Shown piece after piece: positions 47,828-56,751 of a stretch of DNA of 64,000 nt. Below the pieces are notes generated by a model. The model ran no database searches. It saw only the letters and a list, made by a program, of their open reading frames with translations, and was not told the origin of the DNA. Position 1 is the first letter of the stretch; each line of letters begins with the position of its first letter. This DNA comes from Listeria cossartiae subsp. cayugensis (GTDB taxonomy: Bacteria > Bacillota > Bacilli > Lactobacillales > Listeriaceae), in the NCBI RefSeq assembly GCF_014229095.1, contig NZ_JAARZC010000003.1:248001-312000 (forward strand). Reading direction: 5' to 3'. Both the position numbers and the translations under genes were made by a program.

Positions 47828-49729
47828 ATGAAATATGAACAGTTAGCAAAAGACATCCTGAAAAATGTCGGCGGTAAAGAAAATATCAACAGTGTTTTCC
47901 ATTGTATTACCAGACTTCGGTTTAAACTGAAAGATGAGAACATTGCGAACACAAAAGAAATTGAAAAACTTGATGGAGTAATTTCTGTCATTAAAAGTGG
48001 TGGTCAATACCAAGTAGTTATTGGTAACCATGTACCAGACGTATTTAAAGCAGTATTAGAAGTTGGTGGGATTTCAGCTGAAGGAGAAGAAGAAAGCGCT
48101 CCTGCAAGTGGTAACCTATTCAACCGCTTCATCGATATGATTTCTGGCGTATTTACACCAGTTCTAGGTGTATTAGCCGCAACAGGTATGATTAAAGGTT
48201 TCACAGCAATGTTTGCAGCATTTGGTTGGATTACAGTTACTTCAGGTACTTACCAACTACTTTATGCAATTGGGGATTGTTTATTCTACTTCTTCCCAAT
48301 TTTCCTAGGTTACACAGCAATGAAAAAATTCGGCGGAAACATATTTATCGGGATGGCAATTGGTGGTTCTCTAGTTTATCCAGCTCTTGCAGGTATTTCA
48401 GCAGGCGACCCAATTTACACACTTTTCGCAGGAACAATTTTTGAATCTCCAATTCACGTAACATTCTTAGGAATTCCAGTTATCTTGATGTCTTATGCAT
48501 CTTCTGTTATTCCGATTATTTTAGCAACATACTTCGGTGCAAAAGTAGAAAAAGGCTTCAAGAAAATCATTCCAGATGTAATCAAAACTTTCGTAGTTCC
48601 ATTCTGTACACTATTAGTAGTAGTTCCACTTACTTTCCTTGTAATCGGACCAATCGCAACTTGGGCTGGACAATTACTTGGAGCAGGAACAATTTGGATT
48701 TATAACTTAAGCCCAATCGTTGCTGGTTTAATCTTAGGTGGTTTCTGGCAAGTATTCGTTATCTTTGGACTTCACTGGGGTCTTGTTCCAGTGGCAATCA
48801 ACAACTTAACAACACTTGGAGCAGATCCAATTCTTGCAATGATGTTTGGTGCTTCTTTTGCCCAAATCGGTGCAGTATTAGCAGTATTCTTCAAAACTAA
48901 AAATACAAAAATTAAATCTCTTAGTATTCCAGCATTTATTTCCGGTATCTTTGGTGTAACTGAGCCAGCGATTTACGGGGTTACTTTACCACTGAAAAAA
49001 CCATTTATCATGAGCTGTATCGCTGGTGGTATTGGTGGCGGAATCATTGGCTTTGCAAGTGCAAAAGCTTATATCATGGGTGGACTTGGAATCTTCGGTC
49101 TTCCTAACTTCATCCAACCAGGCGCTGGTATTACAAGCGCATTCTGGTGGGTAATTATCGCAATGGTTATCAGCTTCATCCTTGGTTTCATCTTAACTTA
49201 TGTAGCAGGATTCAAAGATCCAGCTGAAACAGTTGTAGAAGAATCTAACACAGTTGAAGGCGAAACTTTAATCGAACGTGAAACAATTCCAGCTCCAGTA
49301 GTTGGCGAAATCGTAACTTTAGCAGAAGTAAAAGACGAAGCATTTTCATCCGGTGCACTTGGAAAAGGTGTTGCAATCATCCCAACTGTTGGACGTGTAG
49401 TAGCTCCAGCAGCAGGAACAGTAACAACTATCTTCCCAACTGGTCATGCAATCGGTATTACAACTAAAGACGGTGCAGAAGTATTAATCCACATCGGTAT
49501 GGACACAGTTCAACTAGAAGGTAAATTCTTCACAGCACACGTTAAACAAGGCGATACAATCGAAAAAGGTCAATTACTAACTGAATTTGATATTGAAGGC
49601 ATTAAAGCTGCTGGATATGACGTTACAACTCCAGTGGTAGTAACAAACTCTAACCAATATTTAGACGTAATGATCACAGATGCAAAAGAAGCGAAACTTG
49701 AAGAACGTTTAATCACATTAGTAATTTAA
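47828..49729 (+). CDS. PTS beta-glucoside family EIIBCA component
   Basis: 633 aa with all three domains. EIIB (residues 1-90) has Cys26 in FHCITRLRFKL. EIIC (about 105-460) has about ten helices and the glucose-family motif ISGIFGVTEPAIYGVTLPLK. EIIA (about 495-625) has His555 in EVLIHIGMDTVQLEGK. It imports and phosphorylates beta-glucosides such as cellobiose, salicin or arbutin. Expression is set by a promoter with cre and by the RAT/terminator leader. It is a single-gene unit; the GH1 enzyme 7 kb upstream could hydrolyse the product. Confidence 0.95.
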   Translation: MKYEQLAKDILKNVGGKENINSVFHCITRLRFKLKDENIANTKEIEKLDGVISVIKSGGQYQVVIGNHVPDVFKAVLEVGGISAEGEEESAPASGNLFNRFIDMISGVFTPVLGVLAATGMIKGFTAMFAAFGWITVTSGTYQLLYAIGDCLFYFFPIFLGYTAMKKFGGNIFIGMAIGGSLVYPALAGISAGDPIYTLFAGTIFESPIHVTFLGIPVILMSYASSVIPIILATYFGAKVEKGFKKIIPDVIKTFVVPFCTLLVVVPLTFLVIGPIATWAGQLLGAGTIWIYNLSPIVAGLILGGFWQVFVIFGLHWGLVPVAINNLTTLGADPILAMMFGASFAQIGAVLAVFFKTKNTKIKSLSIPAFISGIFGVTEPAIYGVTLPLKKPFIMSCIAGGIGGGIIGFASAKAYIMGGLGIFGLPNFIQPGAGITSAFWWVIIAMVISFILGFILTYVAGFKDPAETVVEESNTVEGETLIERETIPAPVVGEIVTLAEVKDEAFSSGALGKGVAIIPTVGRVVAPAAGTVTTIFPTGHAIGITTKDGAEVLIHIGMDTVQLEGKFFTAHVKQGDTIEKGQLLTEFDIEGIKAAGYDVTTPVVVTNSNQYLDVMITDAKEAKLEERLITLVI

Positions 49730-49740
49730 GACTTCTAAAT

Positions 49741-49776
49741 AAACAGCTTGGGCGCTATCTTGCTCAAGCTGTTTTT
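49741..49776 (+). terminator. Terminator after the EIIBCA gene
   Basis: AACAGCTTG and CAAGCTGTT form a stem followed by TTTT. Confidence 0.88.
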
Positions 49777-49810
49777 GTGTTATACTGGGGAAAAATAGGC
49801 GGTGAAGCAT

Positions 49811-50686
49811 GTGTTAGTAAAAGGTGATTCAGTGGGAATTATTTGTTGTTCTGACGGGCGGAAAGCGGAAGATAAGTTGCGAATTGAGCGGCTCGAGGAA
49901 GTTTTGAGAACAGAATTTGGTTTGCGAGTCATATTTGCTCAGACCATTTTTCAAATTGAAGCCTCACCATATAGTGGCTCTGCCAAAGAACGGGCAGCAG
50001 AACTGATGAAATTGTATCAAAACGCAGAGGTGAAAGTGATATTTGATATTTCTGGCGGAGATGCGGCGAATCAAGTGTTGCCTTATCTCGATTTTGATAT
50101 TATTCGAACTGCACGAAAACCGTTTGTTGGCTACAGTGACTTAACGGTAATTCTGAATGCTATTTATGCGAAAACGGGGCAGTCTGGTTTTAATTATCAA
50201 CTATTACATTTAGTTGGTGTAGATAGCGAGTTACAGCAAAGTCAGTTTAGAAGAACATTTTTTGAAAATCGCGTATTAATTAATGGGGAGCAGCTCAATG
50301 ATTTTGAATGGCGCGCTGGAGAAGTTATTGGCGGAAATATTCGTTGCTTTTTGAAATTGGCAGGAACGGAATTTATGCCAGATTTTACTAATAAGATAAT
50401 TTTGCTAGAAAGTTTGGGTGGAAAAGAGGCGAAAATAGCTTCTTATGTGGCGCAATTAGAGCAGTTAGGTGCGTTTTCTAGCTGTTTGGGGATAATTGTG
50501 GGACAACATTCAGAGGCGGAGGAAAGTGGCGAGTTTGATAGGATAGGCTTCTTATATCAACAGATTGGACGAGAATATAAGGTGCCGATTTTCCGAACGA
50601 ACGAAATTGGGCATGGTAGAGATGCGAAACCATGCTGTATTGGAGAGGAAATTAGCATCTCAAGAGAAACATTAACAAATTTTTAA
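49811..50686 (+). CDS. LD-carboxypeptidase family protein (S66, LdcA/MccF-like)
   Basis: 291 aa from GTG 49811, preceded by AGGCGGTG; GTG 49802 is an alternative but lies inside the ribosome binding site. Family motifs: VKGDSVGIICCSDG, IFDISGGDAANQVLPYLDFD, KPFVGYSDLTVIL (catalytic Ser) and GVDSELQQSQFRRTFF. S66 enzymes are cytosolic serine peptidases with a Ser-Glu-His triad that remove the terminal D-residue of murein tetrapeptides or cleave amide-linked antibiotics. No signal peptide, consistent with muropeptide recycling. Single gene. Confidence 0.9.
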   Translation: MLVKGDSVGIICCSDGRKAEDKLRIERLEEVLRTEFGLRVIFAQTIFQIEASPYSGSAKERAAELMKLYQNAEVKVIFDISGGDAANQVLPYLDFDIIRTARKPFVGYSDLTVILNAIYAKTGQSGFNYQLLHLVGVDSELQQSQFRRTFFENRVLINGEQLNDFEWRAGEVIGGNIRCFLKLAGTEFMPDFTNKIILLESLGGKEAKIASYVAQLEQLGAFSSCLGIIVGQHSEAEESGEFDRIGFLYQQIGREYKVPIFRTNEIGHGRDAKPCCIGEEISISRETLTNF

Positions 50687-50810
50687 TATTTTTATTGCGA
50701 AATGTTCATAATTAACCTTTAATATAGAATTTGTAAGCAAGGAATACAATTAGTTTTACTCCCTTTTTGCTAATTGTAAACTTCCTTAAAATCCTAAACT
50801 CCCTTTTTTG

Positions 50811-50838
50811 GACCGACTTGATTGTCGGTCTTTTTTTA
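50811..50838 (+). terminator. Terminator downstream of the S66 peptidase gene
   Basis: GACCGAC and GTCGGTC form a stem with a 6-nt loop followed by TTTTTTT. It lies about 125 bp after the stop codon, so the transcript has a long untranslated tail or the hairpin ends another short RNA. Confidence 0.85.
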
Positions 50839-50918
50839 TTTTCCAAGCTGATAACTATTCAATTTTTTGTTAAAATGATAACATAAAAGAAAACGCGTAT
50901 GAAAAAGGAGTTTTTATC

Positions 50919-51257
50919 ATGAAAGTTGAAGGATTGCTTGGATTTTTAGGGGCGGCATTGGGGATTGGATTTAGTTTGATGGTTCTTGTTATTCCTGATA
51001 TTTCACAGGCTTTAGAAGAGGAATCGTTTTTCTTCTATATGCTAACAATTGGTTCGCTTGTACTTTCAGGGGTTGGGCTTGCAGGATCGTTTGTTGTTTC
51101 GCATAAGCCGCGTCTTGGTGGAGCAATGATGGTTGCAGCTGCAATCGGTTGTACAATGTCGATTTCGATTATGTTCTTACTACCAATCGTATTACTTGCT
51201 GTTGGTGGATTAATCGCACTAATTAACTATGAAGAAGCTGCGTCAATAGAAGAATAA
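50919..51257 (+). CDS. Small membrane protein, DUF4064-like
   Basis: 112 aa with four hydrophobic segments (about 5-25, 38-60, 66-85, 88-106) joined by short loops; AAAAAGGAG precedes the start. The shape fits DUF4064-type proteins. No catalytic motif is visible and the function is unknown. Monocistronic with a strong terminator. Confidence 0.8.
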   Translation: MKVEGLLGFLGAALGIGFSLMVLVIPDISQALEEESFFFYMLTIGSLVLSGVGLAGSFVVSHKPRLGGAMMVAAAIGCTMSISIMFLLPIVLLAVGGLIALINYEEAASIEE

Positions 51258-51260
51258 AAC

Positions 51261-51290
51261 AAAAACGCTGTCCGCGGACAGCGTTTTTTT
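51261..51290. terminator. Bidirectional terminator between the DUF4064-like and HAD genes
   Basis: AAAACGCTGTCC and GGACAGCGTTTT form a long perfect stem with A-run and T-run; it serves both converging genes. Confidence 0.93.
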
Positions 51291-51291
51291 A

Positions 51292-52101
51292 TTAACGATG
51301 AAGATATTTTTTCAAAAAGTAGTAAATTCCGTCGGCGTCATTTGCAGCAGTAACAAAATCAGCGCTTTGTTTCACTAGATCGCTTGCGTTTTCCATCGCA
51401 ACTCCTGCGCCAGCTACTTCAAGCATACCGATATCATTTTCACCATCGCCAAAAGTAATGATATTCTCTGGCTTAATATTTAAATGCGCGGCGAGATTTT
51501 TCACGGCATATTTTTTATCCATATCTTTTGGCAAAATTTCAATGTTATTTGCATGCGATGAAAGAATAGAAACGTCAGCTAATTTTTCTAATTCGCTTCG
51601 TAGGACAGCTAGTTTATCGAAATCTTCTTCTTCAATGACGATGCCATTAATAAATTGATCCGCATGTTGTAGGAACGCTTCTTTTGTTTTAATGGCAACG
51701 AGTTTTGTCGCGTTAACCCGGCCTTTATCTTCTTCGTCAGTAAAATAATAAGGTGGATTTTTCGTATAGTAAACTGTATCCGTTGAGAAGAAAAACACTG
51801 GTAAATCATGAGCTTGGCACAACGAAAATGTTTCGAGTAACGCAGATTGCTTCATTTTTTCTTGTTGGATGATTTCACCGGATACTGCGACCACACCGCC
51901 GTTCGAAGCGATAATATCTGCTTTTGGGTGGACAAGTTTGGCGAAATCCGTTGCGGAATTGTACATGCGACCAGTAGAAACGGCGAAATGATGCCCTTCT
52001 TCTATTAATTGTTGCAAGATAGTTAATGTTTTTTCAGAAATTGTTTGATTTTTGAGTAGTAATGTTCCGTCTAAATCGGAGCAAATTAAGTATTTTTCCA
52101 A
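51292..52101 (-). CDS. HAD superfamily phosphatase, Cof type
   Basis: 269 aa. The catalytic motif CSDLDGTLL has nucleophile Asp9 and Asp11; the C-terminal GDGENDIGML holds the metal-binding Asp residues, as in Cof/YidA-type sugar phosphatases. An a/b cap domain lies between. It lies 16 bp downstream of the LacI gene on the same strand, so it is co-transcribed and probably dephosphorylates a sugar phosphate of the neighbouring pathway. Confidence 0.92.
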   Translation of the reverse strand: MEKYLICSDLDGTLLLKNQTISEKTLTILQQLIEEGHHFAVSTGRMYNSATDFAKLVHPKADIIASNGGVVAVSGEIIQQEKMKQSALLETFSLCQAHDLPVFFFSTDTVYYTKNPPYYFTDEEDKGRVNATKLVAIKTKEAFLQHADQFINGIVIEEEDFDKLAVLRSELEKLADVSILSSHANNIEILPKDMDKKYAVKNLAAHLNIKPENIITFGDGENDIGMLEVAGAGVAMENASDLVKQSADFVTAANDADGIYYFLKKYLHR

Positions 52102-52117
52102 GTAAACCTTCCTTTCG

Positions 52118-53173
52118 TTATAGCTTAGAGCCGCATGATTCGCGGATAATTAATTCTGGATTATGGTTAATAATCATTGGTTCTACTTGGCCATTAATTG
52201 CGCTAATTAGTTGTAAAATGGCCATTTTGCCAAGGTATTCATTGTGTTGGTCCATCGAAGTTAGGCGAGGAGTTTGGTAATCTCCATTCATAAATTGGTC
52301 GCAGCTGACAATAGCAATGTCTTCCGGGCAGGACAAATTGGCATCATTAATCGCCCGAATCGCCCCGATAGCAACATTATCATTGATTGCAACGAGTGCT
52401 GTCGGCAAAGTAGCGTTATTTTCTAAAAGTTGAGTCATAGCTGCATAACCATCTGCCGTATAGTAGTCAGAAAGTACAACCCAGTCCTCATTTAGCGGAT
52501 GTTGATAGCTAGCCATCGCTTCTTTAAAAGATTCTAGTCGATAACTGGTAATTTTTACGCCAGCTTCCCCACCGATAAAACCGATATTGTTATGACCGAG
52601 TGCTGTCAGATGGCTGACTAAAGTTGTAACACCTTTTTTCAAATTACGTTCAATAAATAAACAGTTGAGCTCGGGGATTTTTGACCCGATAACAACTACT
52701 GGAATAGCTTTATTTAACTGATTCAAAGCAGAAATATAATCTGCCGGGACGATTTCTTTGTCAATTTCGCCACCTAAAATAAGAAGCCCGTCAACTTGCT
52801 TTTCCAAGATGATTTTCAAGTAATCTTCTTCAGTTAGCGAATGTTTATTGTTCTTATTATTTGGTTCGGCAAGCATAGTATTGAACAAAATCGTTGAAAA
52901 CATATAATCTAGCGCGAATTTTTGAATTTGCGTTATTAGTGAAATGAAATAGGGATTGGAAATATCTGGTAAAATTACGCCGATATTTTTGGTTTGCTTA
53001 TTAACCATTCCACGAGCAAATACGCTAGGTGTGTAGTTATGTTCGTCGATGACAGCTTGGATTTTTTGGCGTTTTGCAGCTGAAACGGAGGGGCTGTTAT
53101 TGATAACCCGTGAAACAGTGGAAACAGAAACACCGCTAAGTTTAGCTATTTCTTGTATAGTTATTTTTTTCAT
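52118..53173 (-). CDS. LacI-family regulator of the ROK-GH9-EIIC-SIS operon
   Basis: 351 aa. Helix-turn-helix TIQEIAKLSGVSVSTVSRVI at residues 4-23 and hinge NNSPSVSAAKRQKIQAVIDE, then an effector domain with the usual LIGGEID...VVIGSKIP strands. It is divergent from the GH9 operon. TTTGGTAACGTTACCAAA palindromes in the shared intergenic region are its likely operators and allow autoregulation. It forms an operon with the HAD gene. Confidence 0.93.
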   Translation of the reverse strand: MKKITIQEIAKLSGVSVSTVSRVINNSPSVSAAKRQKIQAVIDEHNYTPSVFARGMVNKQTKNIGVILPDISNPYFISLITQIQKFALDYMFSTILFNTMLAEPNNKNNKHSLTEEDYLKIILEKQVDGLLILGGEIDKEIVPADYISALNQLNKAIPVVVIGSKIPELNCLFIERNLKKGVTTLVSHLTALGHNNIGFIGGEAGVKITSYRLESFKEAMASYQHPLNEDWVVLSDYYTADGYAAMTQLLENNATLPTALVAINDNVAIGAIRAINDANLSCPEDIAIVSCDQFMNGDYQTPRLTSMDQHNEYLGKMAILQLISAINGQVEPMIINHNPELIIRESCGSKL

Positions 53174-53221
53174 TAGGAATGTTCACCTCATAAGCATTTT
53201 TAACTATTTCAAGTGTAGCTT

Positions 53222-53235
53222 ATTTACCGGGAAAT
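53222..53235. other. Near-match Noc binding sequence
   Basis: ATTTACCGGGAAAT differs by one base from ATTTCCCGGGAAAT. It lies in the divergent intergenic region near a LacI operator, so it could equally be unrelated. Confidence 0.35.
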
Positions 53236-53246
53236 AACAAGCGTAA

Positions 53247-53264
53247 TTTGGTAACGTTATCAAA
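53247..53264. promoter_or_regulatory. LacI operator, copy 1 (intergenic)
   Basis: TTTGGTAACGTTATCAAA matches the perfect copy at 53342 in 17 of 18 positions. It lies nearer the regulator gene and may serve its own promoter. Confidence 0.78.
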
Positions 53265-53280
53265 AATATGTGAAAAAGGG

Positions 53281-53309
53281 TTGACATATTAAAAATATCC
53301 GGTTATTCT
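53281..53309 (+). promoter_or_regulatory. Promoter of the ROK-GH9-EIIC-SIS operon
   Basis: TTGACA and TATTCT are 17 bp apart. A cre site follows at once (AGAAAGCGCTATCA, 53315-53328) near the transcription start, then the operator at 53342. Confidence 0.85.
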
Positions 53310-53314
53310 ATGTT

Positions 53315-53328
53315 AGAAAGCGCTATCA
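53315..53328 (+). promoter_or_regulatory. cre site (CcpA) at the start of the GH9 operon
   Basis: AGAAAGCGCTATCA fits the cre consensus WTGNAANCGNWNNCA closely except at the first bases; it lies at about +1 to +14. Confidence 0.75.
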
Positions 53329-53341
53329 ACAAATGGTTTAA

Positions 53342-53359
53342 TTTGGTAACGTTACCAAA
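53342..53359. promoter_or_regulatory. LacI operator, copy 2 (perfect palindrome)
   Basis: TTTGGTAACGTTACCAAA is an 18-bp perfect palindrome downstream of the promoter and just before the ROK ribosome binding site, an ideal repression site. Confidence 0.88.
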
Positions 53360-53374
53360 AATGAGGTGGAATAG

Positions 53375-54340
53375 TTGAACATACAAGAATCTGTCATCGG
53401 CATTGATCTAGGTGGCACTAAAATTTTAATCGGTGAAGTAACGAGAAGCGGGGAGGTGCTAAATTCCAAAAGCTACCCAAGCGACACAGAGAACCAAACT
53501 AAAGCAGTAGAAGTTTTGCTGGAAGCGTTAGATGATTATACGCGAACTATCGGTTTCGTAGCCGAAAAACAAATCGGCATTGGCGTTGGTCTAGTCGGAC
53601 GAGTGGATTATAAGTCAGGCATCTGGCTAGAAATCGAACCAGGAAAAACAAACCCAACCCCACTTGCGGAAATTTTAGAAGCAAAAACGGGTTTACCTGT
53701 CAGCCTTGGCAATGATGTCGTTTGCGCAACAATGGCTGAAAAACAATTTGGCTGGGGACGAGAAACAAACGATTTTATTTATTTAAATGTTGGTACTGGT
53801 CTTGCTGCTGGATTTGTAGTAGATGGACGCATTACACAAGGCGGGCATTTTAACGCTGGTGAAATTGGCCACGCGGTGATTGATATTCATAGCAATGTGG
53901 TTTGTGGCTGTGGTAGACGTGGATGCGTGGAGCGACTTGCTTCTGGCCTTGGGATAAAAGAAGAAGCACTTAGACATATCAATGATTACCCAACATCCGT
54001 ACTTGCCGAAAACCCTGCCGAACTAACTGGGAAAATGGTTCTTCATGCAGCGGAACAAAAAGATGAACTTGCGGAGAAAATTGTTGATAATGCGACGCTT
54101 CAATTAGCCAATTTGATTATGAATCTGGTTCGTACAACGGATCCAGAATGCGTCATTCTTGGTGGCGGCGTGACGAGAAATGAGCGTTTTTTCCAAAAGA
54201 TAATGGATAATCTTCAAAGTAATACAATTCGTTTCGTTACAAAAGGCGTTGTTCGCTCTAAGCTCGAGAAAGATAAAGTTGGCTTAATTGGCGCGGCGGT
54301 TGTTGGGATGAAACTAGGAGATGAAGGAGGAAAAGAATGA
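53375..54340 (+). CDS. ROK-family sugar kinase
   Basis: 321 aa from TTG after ATGAGGTGG. The ATP motif IGIDLGGTKILIGEV lies near residues 8-22; LGNDVVCATMAEK precedes the zinc motif CGCGRRGCVERLASG. There is no N-terminal helix-turn-helix, so it is a kinase rather than a NagC-type repressor. It probably phosphorylates the unphosphorylated sugar released by the GH9 enzyme. ATGA overlap with the GH9 gene. Confidence 0.93.
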   Translation: MNIQESVIGIDLGGTKILIGEVTRSGEVLNSKSYPSDTENQTKAVEVLLEALDDYTRTIGFVAEKQIGIGVGLVGRVDYKSGIWLEIEPGKTNPTPLAEILEAKTGLPVSLGNDVVCATMAEKQFGWGRETNDFIYLNVGTGLAAGFVVDGRITQGGHFNAGEIGHAVIDIHSNVVCGCGRRGCVERLASGLGIKEEALRHINDYPTSVLAENPAELTGKMVLHAAEQKDELAEKIVDNATLQLANLIMNLVRTTDPECVILGGGVTRNERFFQKIMDNLQSNTIRFVTKGVVRSKLEKDKVGLIGAAVVGMKLGDEGGKE

Positions 54341-56739
54341 AGCCAAGTATGAAACGACAAATTGCGCAAACTGGTATTATTCATCGGCCACTCCCTATTG
54401 AAACAGAACATGCGCTAGAAACATTGGCGAAAAGGAAACAAGTCTTATCAAGTAGAACACTATTTAGCGTGGAACAACAAGTTTCCTTGGATTTTACACA
54501 TCAAGGTGCAGGAGATTTTACTATTTCAGAACAAGGTGAGATTAAGCTTACTTCACCAGTTGTTATGCCACATTGGCCTGCTGGAGCGCCGGATGACGGT
54601 GACTACACCAATTTTGGTAACGTTACCATATATGCGCCGCTCAAAAATGAGGACTGGAGCGGCTTTAACCGCGTGCGAATTCAAGTTTTACCTGATTTTC
54701 CTGGAGTAACGAATCCGTATTTAATGATCAGTTTTAAAAATGATGGAACCGTGAAAGTGCCTGATATATATGGTCGTGAAGGCGTTCATGGCGTGAATTT
54801 GATTAACCATGAATGGAATGATGTCATTTTTGAAATTGAAGGTTTGCCGCGCGATAGCATGACGGAAATTAGTTTTATCTATTATTTGAATGGCCCAGAG
54901 CGGCTAACGGCTGGAACGATGGAATTGTTTATTAATGAAATTAAATTAGAGCAAATCAGCGAGCCGGAAATCTCGAAAGGCTGGGTGCCGCAAGATAACA
55001 CGCTAATTTATTCCCACAATGGTTATTCCAAAGATATGCCAAAAGTGGCGTTTTGCGCGAATAAGCTTGCAACGACTTCTTTTACCATTCACGAAAAAGA
55101 AACAGACAAAGTTGTCTTCACTGGAAAAAGTTACCAAAATACGACGGAAACTGGCAACTTCATTATTCTTGATTTTTCCGAGTTGCAGACAGTTGGCGAA
55201 TATTACTTGAAATTTGCTGATATGCAGTCGGAAATTTTCCAAATTGGGACTTCCGAAGTGATTTGGGAATCGTCTATCTGGAAATCACTCAATTTTATTT
55301 TCTGCGAACGTTGCGGTTGTCCGATTTTTGGGAAACATACGACTTGTCATGCGGATATTATTGCTGAACATGATGGGAAACAGCTGTCATTTAATGGTGG
55401 TTGGCATGACGCGGGAGATGTTTCGCAGCAGCTCATTCAAACAGCGGAAGTAACGATGGCTTTATACGAAATGGCAGCAAGTTTATCTGAAAAAGATGAA
55501 ACGTTACGGATGCGCCTTTTAGAAGAAGGCGAATGGGGACTGGATTTCATTTTGAAAACGCGCTTTGGGGATGGATTTAGGGCGACTAGTGCTGGTATGA
55601 CGAGATGGACGGATGGTCTTGTTGGTGGCATGGATGACGCCGTCGCGCGAGTTCATAATCAAGCGTACGAGAATTTTTATTGCGCGGGGATTGAAGCATA
55701 TATTGGTAGCCAAATCACTGATAACTCAACTATGCAGAATCATTTACTAAGAATTGCAGAAGAGGATTTACTTTTTGCAATAGCGGAACTGGAAAAACAC
55801 GGAACGAGTCAAAAACCAATTTTCTGGGAGCATACGTATCAAACCTCAGAAAGTTTATATTATGCAACAGCTTCTTGGGCGGCTTCGATGGTTTATCAAC
55901 TGACAAATAAACAAATTTATGCTGAAAAAGCGCTCGAGTGGTTAGATTTGATGCTAGAAGCTCAGGAAAAAGCAGGAATTAAAGACAGCGAAACTAGCGA
56001 GCTTTATAAAGGATTTTTCTATCGCGATAAAACGCACAGTGTTATTCAGCATTTTAATCATCAAGCGCGCGAACATCTTTATTTAATGGCACTTGAGGCG
56101 GCTCTTGAAACGCAACCAAATCATGCTGAAAAACAAGCTTGGCTGCAAGCGGTCGAAATGTACGGAGATTATTTGAAAAAAGTAACACGATTTACTAAAC
56201 CGTATCCGCTCATTCCAGCAGGACTTTACAAAAAAGACGAGTATTTAGACGAAGCGAGTTTCAACTTACAACATCTACTCATTGATGAACGAGCAATAGA
56301 AGAATACCAACTGCAATTCGAGCAAGGTATCAAAATAAACGACAAGGTAGCATTGCGGAAATTCCCAATTTGGTTCTCGTTTAGAGGAAATAATGCCATT
56401 TTACTTTCAGCTGGAAAAGCGGCATCGATTGCTGGGGAAATTTTGCAAGATAAGGCGCTTTTGGATATTGCGGAAGGTCAATTGCAGTGGGTAATTGGAA
56501 TGAACCCGTTTGGTCAATCAATGATGCACGGCGAAGGTTACCGTTACGCACAGCAATACAGTGTGCTGAACGGCGAAATTACAGGGGAAATCCCAGTCGG
56601 AATGGAAACGTTTAGAAATGAAGATGAACCATACTGGCCGGAGTTTAATAATGCAACATATAAGGAAGTTTGGGTCGGGAATGCCGGCAAATGGATGTCA
56701 ATTGTAGCAGATTTAAACAAAATAACAGGAAAGTCATAG
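54337..56739 (+). CDS. Cytosolic GH9 glycosidase with N-terminal beta-domain and Ig-like domain
   Basis: 800 aa, no signal peptide. Residues about 60-215 look like a carbohydrate-binding jelly roll (GFNRVRIQVLPDFPG...FINEIKLEQI). About 225-310 is the cellulase N-terminal Ig-like domain (KMPKVAFCAN-type strand, VGEYYLKF). The GH9 (alpha/alpha)6 barrel starts near 315 with GGWHDAGDVSQQ (catalytic Asp pair, about 358-361) and ends in YKEVWVGNAGKW (general acid Glu, about 778). Secreted GH9 enzymes cut cellulose; an intracellular one in a PTS operon must act on imported short sugars. A LacI operator lies inside it at 54615. Confidence 0.9.
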   Translation: MKPSMKRQIAQTGIIHRPLPIETEHALETLAKRKQVLSSRTLFSVEQQVSLDFTHQGAGDFTISEQGEIKLTSPVVMPHWPAGAPDDGDYTNFGNVTIYAPLKNEDWSGFNRVRIQVLPDFPGVTNPYLMISFKNDGTVKVPDIYGREGVHGVNLINHEWNDVIFEIEGLPRDSMTEISFIYYLNGPERLTAGTMELFINEIKLEQISEPEISKGWVPQDNTLIYSHNGYSKDMPKVAFCANKLATTSFTIHEKETDKVVFTGKSYQNTTETGNFIILDFSELQTVGEYYLKFADMQSEIFQIGTSEVIWESSIWKSLNFIFCERCGCPIFGKHTTCHADIIAEHDGKQLSFNGGWHDAGDVSQQLIQTAEVTMALYEMAASLSEKDETLRMRLLEEGEWGLDFILKTRFGDGFRATSAGMTRWTDGLVGGMDDAVARVHNQAYENFYCAGIEAYIGSQITDNSTMQNHLLRIAEEDLLFAIAELEKHGTSQKPIFWEHTYQTSESLYYATASWAASMVYQLTNKQIYAEKALEWLDLMLEAQEKAGIKDSETSELYKGFFYRDKTHSVIQHFNHQAREHLYLMALEAALETQPNHAEKQAWLQAVEMYGDYLKKVTRFTKPYPLIPAGLYKKDEYLDEASFNLQHLLIDERAIEEYQLQFEQGIKINDKVALRKFPIWFSFRGNNAILLSAGKAASIAGEILQDKALLDIAEGQLQWVIGMNPFGQSMMHGEGYRYAQQYSVLNGEITGEIPVGMETFRNEDEPYWPEFNNATYKEVWVGNAGKWMSIVADLNKITGKS
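54615..54628. promoter_or_regulatory. LacI operator, copy 3, inside the GH9 gene
   Basis: TGGTAACGTTACCA is a perfect 14-bp palindrome identical to the core of the 53342 operator, with matching TT on the left. It lies about 280 bp into the GH9 coding region, about 1.27 kb from the intergenic operator. Confidence 0.72.
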
Positions 56740-56751
56740 GAGGACAAAAAA

